Shown: positions 1-7,909 of the stretch, in pieces
How positions within the stretch are numbered: the stretch's first letter is position 1
Layout: each line of letters starts with the position of its first letter
NCBI GenBank assembly: GCA_963737625.1
Contig: CAVTTK010000002.1
Location: forward strand, 1,922,001 to 1,986,000
Direction of reading: 5' to 3'
DNA from: Bog-756 sp963737625
GTDB lineage: Bacteria; Actinomycetota; Acidimicrobiia; Acidimicrobiales; RAAP-2
Length of the DNA stretch: 64,000 bases
The notes under the pieces: model-generated
Database searches by the model: none
Told to the model about the DNA's origin: nothing
What the model saw: the letters and a program-made list of their open reading frames with translations, nothing else
Position numbers and translations under genes: made by a program

Positions 1-134
1 CACGCCACATGCTGAGCCTTGCGGCGAACGGGATCGGAGAAGGCCCAGCCCCACACGGGGTCGGCAAAAAAGGCCTCGGCGAGCGTCTCGGCGATTCCTA
101 ACGTCTCCCCGGCCTCCGCAACACGTTCAACCAC
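1..134 (-). CDS. GNAT-family N-acetyltransferase, N-terminal fragment cut by the window edge
   Basis: The minus strand reads from a GTG at 134 with a GGGAGG ribosome site about 7 bases upstream. About 44 residues are visible before the window ends. The segment ETLAEAFFADPVWGWAFSDP resembles the first helix region of GNAT acetyltransferases, where an ALAxAFxxDP motif is common; these enzymes move an acetyl group from acetyl-CoA to an amine. The acetyl-CoA-binding motif would lie outside the window, so substrate and catalytic competence cannot be judged. The family call rests on this short N-terminal match only. Confidence 0.5.
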   Translation of the reverse strand, partial: MVERVAEAGETLGIAETLAEAFFADPVWGWAFSDPVRRKAQHVA

Positions 135-252
135 GGGCGAACCTCCCAGCCCAATTCAATGTGGATCTACGTGTCGTACCAGTCAGAGACCATTGGCCAT
201 TCGATGGTGACGGCTACGGGATCCGTTACCTCCACTCACAAACCCTAGAATA

Positions 253-918
253 ATGTTGCGGTCAATGACTGAGGTCCCAGCAGTCGGCCGTGCGATCATC
301 CTGAACGGTGGATCGAGCTCGGGGAAGTCCACGATCGGCAGAGCACTGCAGTCCATGCTCGACGACGTGTGGCTGTTGATTGGGATCGACGTTCTGATCT
401 GATTGCTCCCCGTGGAGTTAACCAAGGGTCCGGCGGGTTTCTCGGTCATCGATGGTGAGATCCGCCGCGGACCGGCATTCCGAACTGTCTATGAGGGGTT
501 TCAGCATTCGGTCGCCGCGCTCTGCCGGGCAGGGCAGAACGTCATCATCGACGACGTACTGATCGACGGTGGAACTGACCAGGGCACATGGGAATCGGCG
601 TTGGCGGACATCGACACCGTTTGGATTGGAGTTCGCTGCGATCGGAGGGTCGCCATTGCTCGTGAGTCGGAACGCGGGGACCGGCCCATAGGCATCGCAG
701 GACGGTACAGCGCGAGGGTTCACCAAGGTGTGCACTACGACATCGACGTGGACACCGGTGCCGACTCCGTCGAGGAGACCTTGGACATCGTCACTGGCTT
801 GCTCCTGGCCCAATGGGGCATTCGTCCCAACTCCCGGGAAGGCACACAAGAAACACTGCCGCCGCGTTCAGCCTTGAGCCCCGACAGGCCGCGTTCGATT
901 GCACCTTGGGAGCGTTGA
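253..918 (+). pseudogene. Chloramphenicol phosphotransferase-like P-loop kinase, interrupted by an in-frame TGA
   Basis: Reading from ATG 253 (or ATG 265) gives a P-loop, LNGGSSSGKST, then the GID segment typical of CPT-like kinases. The frame then meets TGA at 400-402 and continues, without a frame change, for 171 more residues that keep the family pattern (NVIIDDVLIDGG, then VWIGVRCDRRVAIARESERGDR). CPT proteins phosphorylate a small-molecule hydroxyl group with ATP. With the stop, the Walker A part and the rest are separated, so no complete enzyme is made unless the stop is read through. A sequencing error is the main alternative. The last ~40 codons are low-quality sequence, so the original end may be earlier. 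Confidence 0.6.
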
Positions 919-1052
919 TCAAACGACTGTTCGGCGCCCGATCAATGGATGAACAGGTCGCTGGGTCACCACGAGGGCACCCGTTCCCTTCGGATATGCT
1001 GATTATGGATGGCCCGCCCCCCCGATCACCGACGGACCGACCAGGAGGACCA

Positions 1053-1388
1053 ATGCCTCGTTCAGGAAGCGGTGACACTCCCTATGGCATGGAAGCGCCG
1101 CCGGAGTTGCGGTGTAACGGCCACTGGCGGGTAGCTGTCTGGGCCCTTCGAGCGGGCTATGGCGCACTAACCGTCGCCATGGTAGGCCTCATCATGCTGA
1201 TGTTGGGAGCCACGCCGTGGGTCTTGGCCGTGGGCATGATCATCTGGCTGGCCGCCGTCGTCGTCACGTTGACTGGAGTCCTCTGGTCCCGGCACGATCT
1301 CTCCGGGCCACGACCGGGTTACTGGTCGATGCGGTTCATGCTCATTCGCGATACGGTCCATGCTCGGTCGTCGGCTGCACCGTCCTGA
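1053..1388 (+). CDS. Small integral membrane protein, two predicted TM segments
   Basis: A 111-residue protein starts at ATG 1053, just after a strong AGGAGG ribosome site. The frame is open further upstream but that extension has no ribosome site and poor composition. Two hydrophobic stretches (roughly residues 37-55 and 58-80: ALTVAMVGLIMLMLGATPW, then VLAVGMIIWLAAVVVTLTGV) are followed by a charged tail. This suggests a hairpin in the membrane with a cytosolic C-terminus. I do not recognise a family. The following gene codes for a CsbD-like stress protein, so a stress role is possible but unproven. Confidence 0.6.
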   Translation: MPRSGSGDTPYGMEAPPELRCNGHWRVAVWALRAGYGALTVAMVGLIMLMLGATPWVLAVGMIIWLAAVVVTLTGVLWSRHDLSGPRPGYWSMRFMLIRDTVHARSSAAPS

Positions 1389-1747
1389 AGGGCCCTCCCG
1401 TTCTCGCTGACTTGCCACGCCAGAGCGTCGGTGCGGCGTGCCAATCGTCCAATCCGTGGACCCAACCATGCTCCCACGGATGGGCACGCACTCCGGTTCT
1501 TAGCACCACCGACGGGCGCACAATAGAGGGAGACGCGGGTCCCATCGCTCCTACTGACGAAAGCGGTTTGAAAACTCGCAAAGGGGGCATCGCGATGACA
1601 TGGCCGTCAACGCTGACACCTCGAAAACGTCGACGACGGACACTCCGAGAACAGGGTTCGCCAGACGAGCCCGTGACCATGAGTTTCGTGAGATCGAGCG
1701 CCTTCGCAAGTGGATTGCGTACGGAAACCCACCAAAGGAGAGGAACC
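1389..1747. other. Intergenic, no gene recognised
   Basis: This 359-base gap lies between two plus-strand genes. Open frames here have no ribosome site or family signature. It probably contains the promoter of the CsbD-like gene, but I could not pick a convincing -35/-10 pair. Confidence 0.4.
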
Positions 1748-1915
1748 ATGGGAATCATCGATAAGACCAAGGACAAGGCTCAAGCGGCGAAGGGGGAGGT
1801 CAAGGAGAAGGTGGGCAAGGCCACCAACGACCGCTCCATGCAGGCCAAGGGCAAGGGAGATAAGGCTGCCGGCAACCTGAAGCAGGCCGGCGAGAAGGTC
1901 AAGGATGCCCTGTAG
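1748..1915 (+). CDS. CsbD-like small stress protein
   Basis: A 55-residue, lysine- and alanine-rich soluble protein beginning MGIIDKTKDKAQAAKGEVKE and containing GKATNDRSMQAKGKGDKAAG. That is the pattern of the CsbD family (usual length about 55-70 residues), general-stress proteins of unknown biochemical role. The start at ATG 1748 is fixed by AAAGGAGAGG just upstream. The sequence is amphipathic and helical with no membrane segment or cysteine. A strong stem-loop follows at 1987-2030. In actinobacteria such genes are often under a stress sigma factor, but nothing here proves that. Confidence 0.85.
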   Translation: MGIIDKTKDKAQAAKGEVKEKVGKATNDRSMQAKGKGDKAAGNLKQAGEKVKDAL

Positions 1916-1986
1916 GACAGACGACCTGTCGCCATCCGAGCAAATTCCCGAGACCGTCTGGGCGCCACCGGTGGCCTAGTGACTCT

Positions 1987-2030
1987 GCCCCACCCCTGCT
2001 GGAGCGATTGCGCTTCGGCAAGGGTGGGGC
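1987..2030 (+). terminator. Stem-loop downstream of the CsbD-like gene
   Basis: GCCCCACCC at 1987-1995 pairs perfectly with GGGTGGGGC at 2022-2030, with a 26-base loop. There is no T-tract, so this may be a GC-rich terminator or an mRNA-stabilising hairpin. Confidence 0.45.
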
Positions 2031-2435
2031 GGAGCGTTTCCGCCGAGAGGACGGTCACCGGCAGGCGAGACAAAGGCAGAGGTGAAAGCCCTCGCTCGGG
2101 TCAATTCAACGCCGGTGTACTCCCACCTCGCATGGGCCGGGCACTCAGCAGACGGACACCTACGTCCCAGCAGACCGGTGCCGGTGCCTCTCAGGGGGTG
2201 GGTTGCGATGCCATTGCACCGGCTCCAGCGCCAACTCAGGCACTCATCGGGATCCCGGCACGCGGATCCAACCAGGGCCCCGGGGGATCGACAGTGGGGC
2301 TCAAGAGCGGACGCCCGACAATCGTCCTCAACTTGGAGTGGAACTCGCACATGTCCGGCTGCTCCACCACTCGGCACGGTCAAGAGCCGAGGCCACCTGG
2401 CCCCGGCTCTTGTGGTTCTGCCCGCCGTAAGAAGG
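2031..2435. other. Intergenic, no gene recognised
   Basis: A 405-base gap between the CsbD-like gene and a convergent minus-strand gene. Open frames on both strands lack ribosome sites, family motifs and sensible amino-acid composition. Confidence 0.4.
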
Positions 2436-2687
2436 TCAGATATAGGTGTCATCCCTTCGGACGACGTTCCCACGACCATCATCGACGGTGGTCCGATGTC
2501 GCCGTGGACCACTTCCTGCGAATAGTGCGATCAGCGACAGCACAGCCCCGACCGCACCCACAATCATCAGGATGACCCCGACGTTGTGAATGTTAAATCC
2601 ATGCTGGTCGGGTCCGACCGTGACGGCAAAATCAAGTACGGCACCGACAGCAAAGGCGACGATGCTCGCTGCTAGTCCACCAGCCAT
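2436..2687 (-). CDS. Small two-TM membrane protein, DUF6458-like
   Basis: An 83-residue protein with two hydrophobic helices (about residues 5-22 and 34-58) joined by a short loop containing HGFNIHNVGVILMIVGAVG. A basic tail follows and ends in RRDDTYI. The layout, length and the N-x-x-GVILM motif resemble actinobacterial DUF6458 proteins, which have no known function. GAGGAGG precedes the ATG. It lies upstream (in the minus sense) of nothing recognisable and downstream of another tiny membrane protein gene, so the two may form a stress-related cluster with the CsbD-like gene. The family call is from memory of the pattern. Confidence 0.6.
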   Translation of the reverse strand: MAGGLAASIVAFAVGAVLDFAVTVGPDQHGFNIHNVGVILMIVGAVGAVLSLIALFAGSGPRRHRTTVDDGRGNVVRRDDTYI

Positions 2688-2801
2688 TGTCCTGTCCTCC
2701 TCGCTAGGGGAATGCTACGAGATGCACTCTTCCCATCCGGCTATGCGTCAAAACGTGCTTGGACTTTCGGACCGTCTCAACGAGCGAGAGCTGACTGTTC
2801 G

Positions 2802-2957
2802 TCAGTAGTAATGCCTGCGCCCACCGACCTCGCGTCCCAGGGCGCCGAGGAGAACGAGGATCAACCCGATCACCAGTACGACGATCCCAATGCTCCAGAG
2901 AATAGGGATCTTGGCTATGAATCCGATCAACAGCAAGACAATGCCGAGCACGATCAC
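2802..2957 (-). CDS. 51-residue hydrophobic membrane protein, DUF6131-like
   Basis: Starting at GTG 2957, which has AGAGGAG upstream, the product is 51 residues. It is almost wholly two hydrophobic helices (VIVLGIVLLLIGFIAKIPIL and WSIGIVVLVIGLILVLLGAL) and ends in GREVGGRRHYY. This pattern, including the GRRHYY-type tail, resembles the actinobacterial DUF6131 group of unknown function. The frame is open for 20 more codons upstream, but those residues are hydrophilic and have no ribosome site, so the shorter start is preferred. Confidence 0.65.
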   Translation of the reverse strand: MIVLGIVLLLIGFIAKIPILWSIGIVVLVIGLILVLLGALGREVGGRRHYY

Positions 2958-3017
2958 AGATGTCTCCTCTTGGTTCGTTTGGCCCCGACAATCGCTACCC
3001 GCCTGAAAGCCACGCAA

Positions 3018-3808
3018 ACGTCCCGACCTGACATTCGCGCCGGGCCATTGGCGCCACGGCGCCGACCGTGGCTGGCCACGGGAGTCAGCATCCGGCGACC
3101 CGTGACGGGATGAGTTGCTAAGACAGCTGTCAGTCCGGCCTCATAGAGCGCTCCGTCAGCGCTTCGGCCCACCGTCGAATTGGCGCAAGCAGGTGGCACC
3201 TCCTAGGCCTGCACCACGCTGATGCGTCTGAGGTTGGGGGTCCTACTCGAATCGGCCACTCCCACATCGGCTGATCCGAGGCCTGGCGGGATAGCCAGCG
3301 ACCAGAACCATCCCTTCGGGCATCGTGGCGAGGCGAGGTTCCCAGATGAGCAAGGCGGGCGAGCGGCACCGCCCTCAGGCAGGCAAGACGCCAAGCGGGA
3401 CTGGTGCCGGTTTCGAGGGGGAGTTGAACTGCCACCTTGCGCTGGATTGCAAGACGTGACCGCTCAACCGGCGACTGATAGACCTGCCTTCAGGCGATGC
3501 GCGATTCCGCCGAAGCGCAGCCTCGTGGGATGGGTCGTCGCTTGTCGGTTTCCGCCCCCGACAAGCGGCGGCTGCTCCCCCCCACCGGAACGGCGGAGAG
3601 GCCGTGACGCGTCTGTTGATTGAAGGAAGCGCGGATCGCTCATTGCCATGGGGATCAGCCATCTTGTTCATTGCTGCGTCTTCCGAGGGATGGCCGCCGC
3701 AGTCGGGGCGATTCCGGAGGGGCGTGGTGAAGATGCCACTGCCACTGGGCTCAATCGGTTTGGCATCATGAATGACACTCGTGCCTTGACCGCGTGGTGA
3801 GGCATTCG
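3018..3808. other. Intergenic, no gene recognised
   Basis: About 790 bases between two minus-strand genes. Several open frames occur on both strands, as expected at this GC content. None has a family motif, membrane pattern or well-placed ribosome site. It may hold a decayed gene. Confidence 0.35.
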
Positions 3809-4837
3809 CTACACCCCCTGACGGAGGTCCGGCGGATATTTGGATGCTGGTGGAAGAAGGGCCTGGCCATGCGCGTCGTGCGAATAGGAGCGGGTGCCCC
3901 GGATGATGAGAATCCCTTCGACGATTCCCCACACGGCAGTGAGGGGAGCCAACAGGCCAGCCGACAGAATCGTCAGAAGCAACATGAGCAGGCCGATGCC
4001 CGTAAATCCAAGATAGAAGCGATGAATGCCGAGCCACCCCAGGAAGATGGCGAGGAGCGCAGCAGTTCGTTTGGACTTTGGCCCAGGGAGCCGAGGCGCT
4101 TCGGGACTGGAAGTCCTTGGATCAGCCACAACCACGCCTGTTGCGTCCCCCTGGGTCTGGCTGGCGGCGCGCATGGCACCCGCAAGAGGTGACGTGAATC
4201 CCGTCCACTGCCGACCATCCCACCACCTGAGCGGGGCAACACCCCATGGATCTGAATGCCACGCCGATTGACCAGGTGCCGTCTCTCGGGAACGCTGGGG
4301 GGTCCACTCGGGGATTTCCGCCGATCCGTTTGGGCCACGCTCCATGCGACCTGAGTCAACAGCTGCCCGGTGGGCCCCCAGCAGCTGTCGCCAGCCCTTC
4401 CAACAGCTTCCGAGCCCAAAGAGAATCAACCCAAACGCGACCCAGCCTGGAGTTCCGATATCAGCCTGGCCACCGGGGAGCTCGGCATCTGAAGGATTGG
4501 ATGGATTGACATAGACCCACACCTTCTGACCGATGTGGAAGTCGCCGCACCCAGTCCCTCCCGTCGCAAGATTGTCCGTGACTCGGACCCCCGGAAATTC
4601 GGTGAATGCCACGTCAACATGAGGAACATCTTCGCCGCCACACCCCGGGTCGGTGCCGACCACCACCGCCGGCGTCCGCCGGCCATGCGATGAAAGCCAA
4701 TCCACGTGAGATTGTGCGACCCCAAACACCACGAATCCTCCGACGATCAGGATCACGCCCCCCAGGATGCGGAACCACGCCAACCGGCGAGACCGCCGCA
4801 GATCGTCAGCAACCACAGGCACCCGATCGCCACCCAC
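3809..4837 (-). CDS. DUF3592-like / DUF2510 / TM2-domain membrane protein
   Basis: A 342-residue multidomain membrane protein. The N-terminal part has two TM helices flanking an extracytoplasmic region with paired cysteines and VYVNPSNPSDAELPGG, as in DUF3592-like proteins. Next comes WHSDPWGVAPLRWWDGRQWT, a DUF2510-type tryptophan-rich motif. The C-terminal third is a clear TM2 domain (KSKRTAALLAIFLGWLGIHR, FYLGFTGIG, two TM helices). TM2 proteins are widespread and their molecular role is mostly unknown. The N-terminal module has a likely paralogue at 51033-51566, which carries the same V-x-Y-NPSN motif. The start is a GTG, and an internal GTG six codons in is possible. Confidence 0.75.
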   Translation of the reverse strand: MGGDRVPVVADDLRRSRRLAWFRILGGVILIVGGFVVFGVAQSHVDWLSSHGRRTPAVVVGTDPGCGGEDVPHVDVAFTEFPGVRVTDNLATGGTGCGDFHIGQKVWVYVNPSNPSDAELPGGQADIGTPGWVAFGLILFGLGSCWKGWRQLLGAHRAAVDSGRMERGPNGSAEIPEWTPQRSRETAPGQSAWHSDPWGVAPLRWWDGRQWTGFTSPLAGAMRAASQTQGDATGVVVADPRTSSPEAPRLPGPKSKRTAALLAIFLGWLGIHRFYLGFTGIGLLMLLLTILSAGLLAPLTAVWGIVEGILIIRGTRSYSHDAHGQALLPPASKYPPDLRQGV

Positions 4838-4891
4838 GCCTCACCGCCACTCTCTACCCTCCGCCACGGGCCTACAGTGTCCAGACGCAGT

Positions 4892-7633
4892 TTAGTAGCC
4901 GGATAGAGCAAACCTGATCGCTTCGTCGGTGAGCATCGAGAATCCCTCCGAGTACTGCCGGTCACAGACTTCCCCGAGACGTTCCCGGAGAACTCCGAGG
5001 TCTCGCTCCTGGTACTCCTTCTCGGGACTATCCCACTCTCCACCCCACGCTTGGAGCACGGCGGTGGAGCATCCGTGCAAGGTCGCTGCCCGCTCGAGGC
5101 TCTCCCCACGCGTTGCGCACAGGGCCAATCCGAGCAGTGCCGGAGCGACGGCGCCAAGATACCCTCTCAGCGAATTGATCTTGACGCTCTCGGCGAAGGC
5201 AGAAGCCGCATGGATGAAGTCGCCATCTTCGACCATGATGAAGGCGAGCATGGTCCGCATGATCGATGCACGAGGAGCAGAATGGTGCTCGAGACCTAGC
5301 GCCACCTCGAAATGACGTCGAGCGTCGTCACGTTTTCCCTGGATGAGGAGGATGTTCGCCAAGTTGCAGTGGGCGCCCGACGCGAAAAAGGAGTCCCCGG
5401 ACAGCTCAGTCACTGCAATTGCTTCCCTCAACACGGCCTCGGAGTCTTCGAGTTCGTGGAGGGAGCCAAGCACGGATCCGAGCACCAGCAAGGCCTGTCC
5501 CAGGACCGCAAGGTCCCCCGTTTCACGGGCCATGGCCACCGCCAGCGTCGCCGGCCCGAACCCGTCGGTCGCCATGCCCCTGAACGGGGCGTTGTAGCCC
5601 ACCAGCCCCAGGGCCTCGGCTTCCAAGAGGCGATCGCCTGCCTGTTGAGCCAGGTCCACTGCTTGGTGAGCAGACGTTGCCTCTCCCTCGAGGTCAAACG
5701 GTGCCTGGAGATGCGCCTTGCAGATGAGGGCTGCCGCGCGAACGCTCGGCGGAGCGTCAGAAGCCGCCAGGTCAAGAGCGGTGTTGAGGCATCGCAACGC
5801 TTCGCCGGTGCGTGCGAAATAGCCCCAGAACCGTCGAGCTGAACCGAATGCCGTCAGCACCCGAACAGGTTGTCCACCCTCGAGCAGCGCGTCCATGGCC
5901 AACGCCAGGTTCCGGTACTCATCCGTCAAGTGGGTCAGCGACTCTTCCTGAGACGGGCCCGTCAGATGCGGGGCCACGTTCTCCATGCGGGTCACGAAAT
6001 ACTCAGCATGAGCGGCTCGGAGTCGTCGGACTTCACCCTCGCCCGACTCGGATAGGCGTTCGGCAGCGTACTGGTGAATGGTCTCGAGCATTCGATATCG
6101 GTGGCTGTTGCCGACGCGTTCCAGGACGACCAGGCTCTTGTCGACCAACGAAGCGAGCAACTCGGCCGTATCAGACGTATTCCGATCACCGGGATGGCAC
6201 ACCGCCTCGACCGCTGGGAGATCCATGCCATCGACAAACACCGAGGACCGCTGGAGCAAGGTTTGCTCGCTCTCGGTCAGAAGGTCATAGGACCAGTCCA
6301 CCAAGGCACGCAGCGTCTGTTGTCGGGGCATCGCCACCCGACTGCCCCCGGTGAGGAGGTCGAACCGATGCGCCAGGCGGAGATCGATCTCGGCCAGGGA
6401 CATCGAACGGAGGCGGGCAGTCGCCAACTCGATGGCTAGGGGCATCCCATCGAGTTGTCGACAGATCGACGCCACCAGTGCGGCGTTGTCATCCACCACC
6501 TCGAACTCCGGCACATGAGCGGTAGCTCGCTCCACAAAGAGCGCAACGGCCCCGGATCCGGTGACACCCAATCGATCATCAACCCGGTCAGGCGGTAAGG
6601 ACAGAGAAGGCACACGGTAGACGACCTCGCCATCGATCCGAAGCGGCTCGCGGCTGGTCATCAGGAGAGTGACGTGTGGGCAGTGGCGAGCGATACCATC
6701 GACCACGACAGCACAGCCGTCCAGCAGATGTTCGCAGTTGTCGAGAATAACGAGGCGCTCCTGCTGGGCCAGAACGTCAACGAGGGACTCGAGTGCGTTC
6801 CGGCCGGGCCGTGCATCGATGCGAAGGGTCTCCAAGACCTCCGAAGCCACTGCTCCGGGATCGGTGACACTGGCCAGTTCAACCAGCCAGACCCCTTCCG
6901 AGATGCTGCTGAGAAGGACTCGACCGACCGCAATGGCCAGGCGAGTCTTGCCCGCGCCACCCGAACCGGTGAGTGTCACCACTCGCTTCTCGTCGAGGAG
7001 CTTGACCAGCTCACGGATTTCGGTATCCCTACCCACAAAGCTCGATATCGGTTCGGTCAGGTTGGTGGGACTCTCCGCGTCCCGTGAACGCAGCGGGGGG
7101 AAGTCGGAAGGTAGGCCGCTCGGCGTCAGTTGAAACACGGCCTCGGGCCGGTCCAGGTCCTTGAGCCGGTGGGTACCCAGGGCCACGAGGACGACCTCTT
7201 CGGGGAGGCGGTCGCGGACCAAGGCGGCGGTGGTCTCGGACACCACCACCTGGCCCCCGTGGGCTGTGGCTTCCAGGCGCGCTGTTCGGTTCACCGTCGG
7301 ACCGAAGTAGTCACCGTCCCGCTCCTCGCACTCACCGGTGTGAAGGGCCATCCGCACCCGAAGAACGGCCTGTACCGGCCACACCTCGGCGTGGAGGACT
7401 CGCTGGGCCGCAGCGGCAGCACCAGCAGCCTCTGTGGCGGAGGCGAAGGCCGCACAGAATGCATCCCCCACCGTCTTGAACACATAGCCACCCGTCGATT
7501 CGATCGTCGAGCGCAACAGCGCGTCGTGACGCCGGAGAGCGATGGTCATGGCCTCTGGGTGCTCCTCCCAGAGCCGGGTCGATCCTTGAATGTCCGTGAA
7601 CAACAGGGTGACCGTACCCGTGGGAATCACCAT
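4892..7633 (-). CDS. Class III adenylate/guanylate cyclase - NB-ARC-like ATPase - TPR regulator
   Basis: A ~913-residue cytosolic regulator. Residues 1-160 form a class III cyclase domain: LLFTDIQGSTRLWEEHPEAM supplies a metal-binding aspartate, FKTVGDAF the second aspartate and a substrate lysine, and GPTVNRTARLEA the transition-state asparagine/arginine. Catalysis (ATP to cAMP, or GTP to cGMP) therefore looks possible. A STAND-type ATPase follows, with Walker A LTGSGGAGKTRLA and Walker B LVILDNCEHLLD. The last ~350 residues are TPR-like alpha repeats. No LuxR HTH is visible. The start at ATG 7633 gives the usual short MVIPTGTVT lead. A GTG at 7681 is open in frame but its ribosome site is too close. 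The beginning of a second gene of this family lies at 63844. Confidence 0.88.
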   Translation of the reverse strand: MVIPTGTVTLLFTDIQGSTRLWEEHPEAMTIALRRHDALLRSTIESTGGYVFKTVGDAFCAAFASATEAAGAAAAAQRVLHAEVWPVQAVLRVRMALHTGECEERDGDYFGPTVNRTARLEATAHGGQVVVSETTAALVRDRLPEEVVLVALGTHRLKDLDRPEAVFQLTPSGLPSDFPPLRSRDAESPTNLTEPISSFVGRDTEIRELVKLLDEKRVVTLTGSGGAGKTRLAIAVGRVLLSSISEGVWLVELASVTDPGAVASEVLETLRIDARPGRNALESLVDVLAQQERLVILDNCEHLLDGCAVVVDGIARHCPHVTLLMTSREPLRIDGEVVYRVPSLSLPPDRVDDRLGVTGSGAVALFVERATAHVPEFEVVDDNAALVASICRQLDGMPLAIELATARLRSMSLAEIDLRLAHRFDLLTGGSRVAMPRQQTLRALVDWSYDLLTESEQTLLQRSSVFVDGMDLPAVEAVCHPGDRNTSDTAELLASLVDKSLVVLERVGNSHRYRMLETIHQYAAERLSESGEGEVRRLRAAHAEYFVTRMENVAPHLTGPSQEESLTHLTDEYRNLALAMDALLEGGQPVRVLTAFGSARRFWGYFARTGEALRCLNTALDLAASDAPPSVRAAALICKAHLQAPFDLEGEATSAHQAVDLAQQAGDRLLEAEALGLVGYNAPFRGMATDGFGPATLAVAMARETGDLAVLGQALLVLGSVLGSLHELEDSEAVLREAIAVTELSGDSFFASGAHCNLANILLIQGKRDDARRHFEVALGLEHHSAPRASIMRTMLAFIMVEDGDFIHAASAFAESVKINSLRGYLGAVAPALLGLALCATRGESLERAATLHGCSTAVLQAWGGEWDSPEKEYQERDLGVLRERLGEVCDRQYSEGFSMLTDEAIRFALSGY

Positions 7634-7909
7634 GCAGACAGTGTGGCTCACCAACGGACAGATCGGAAGGGTGAATGACACTCACCTGGCCCAACCGGGA
7701 TAGACCTGGCTTCCGGCGTCGGTCTTGCGACCTCCAGATGGCGCACTCTGTAGCCTTGTCGTGGGACTTGTTGGCTACCTCAGTAGGCGCACAACCGCGA
7801 CAGCCCGATGAACGGACGGGCCGACCGCGGGGGCCGTGGAGTGATCCTTACCACCGGGGTATGGGTAGCCGGCGACGTCGCGACGCTTTGACGTAGTCGT
7901 CGTCGGTCG

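Noticed and set aside
400..402. TGA as a recoded selenocysteine codon
   Set aside because: The family has no selenocysteine, the site is not catalytic cysteine, and I see no hairpin suited to recoding.
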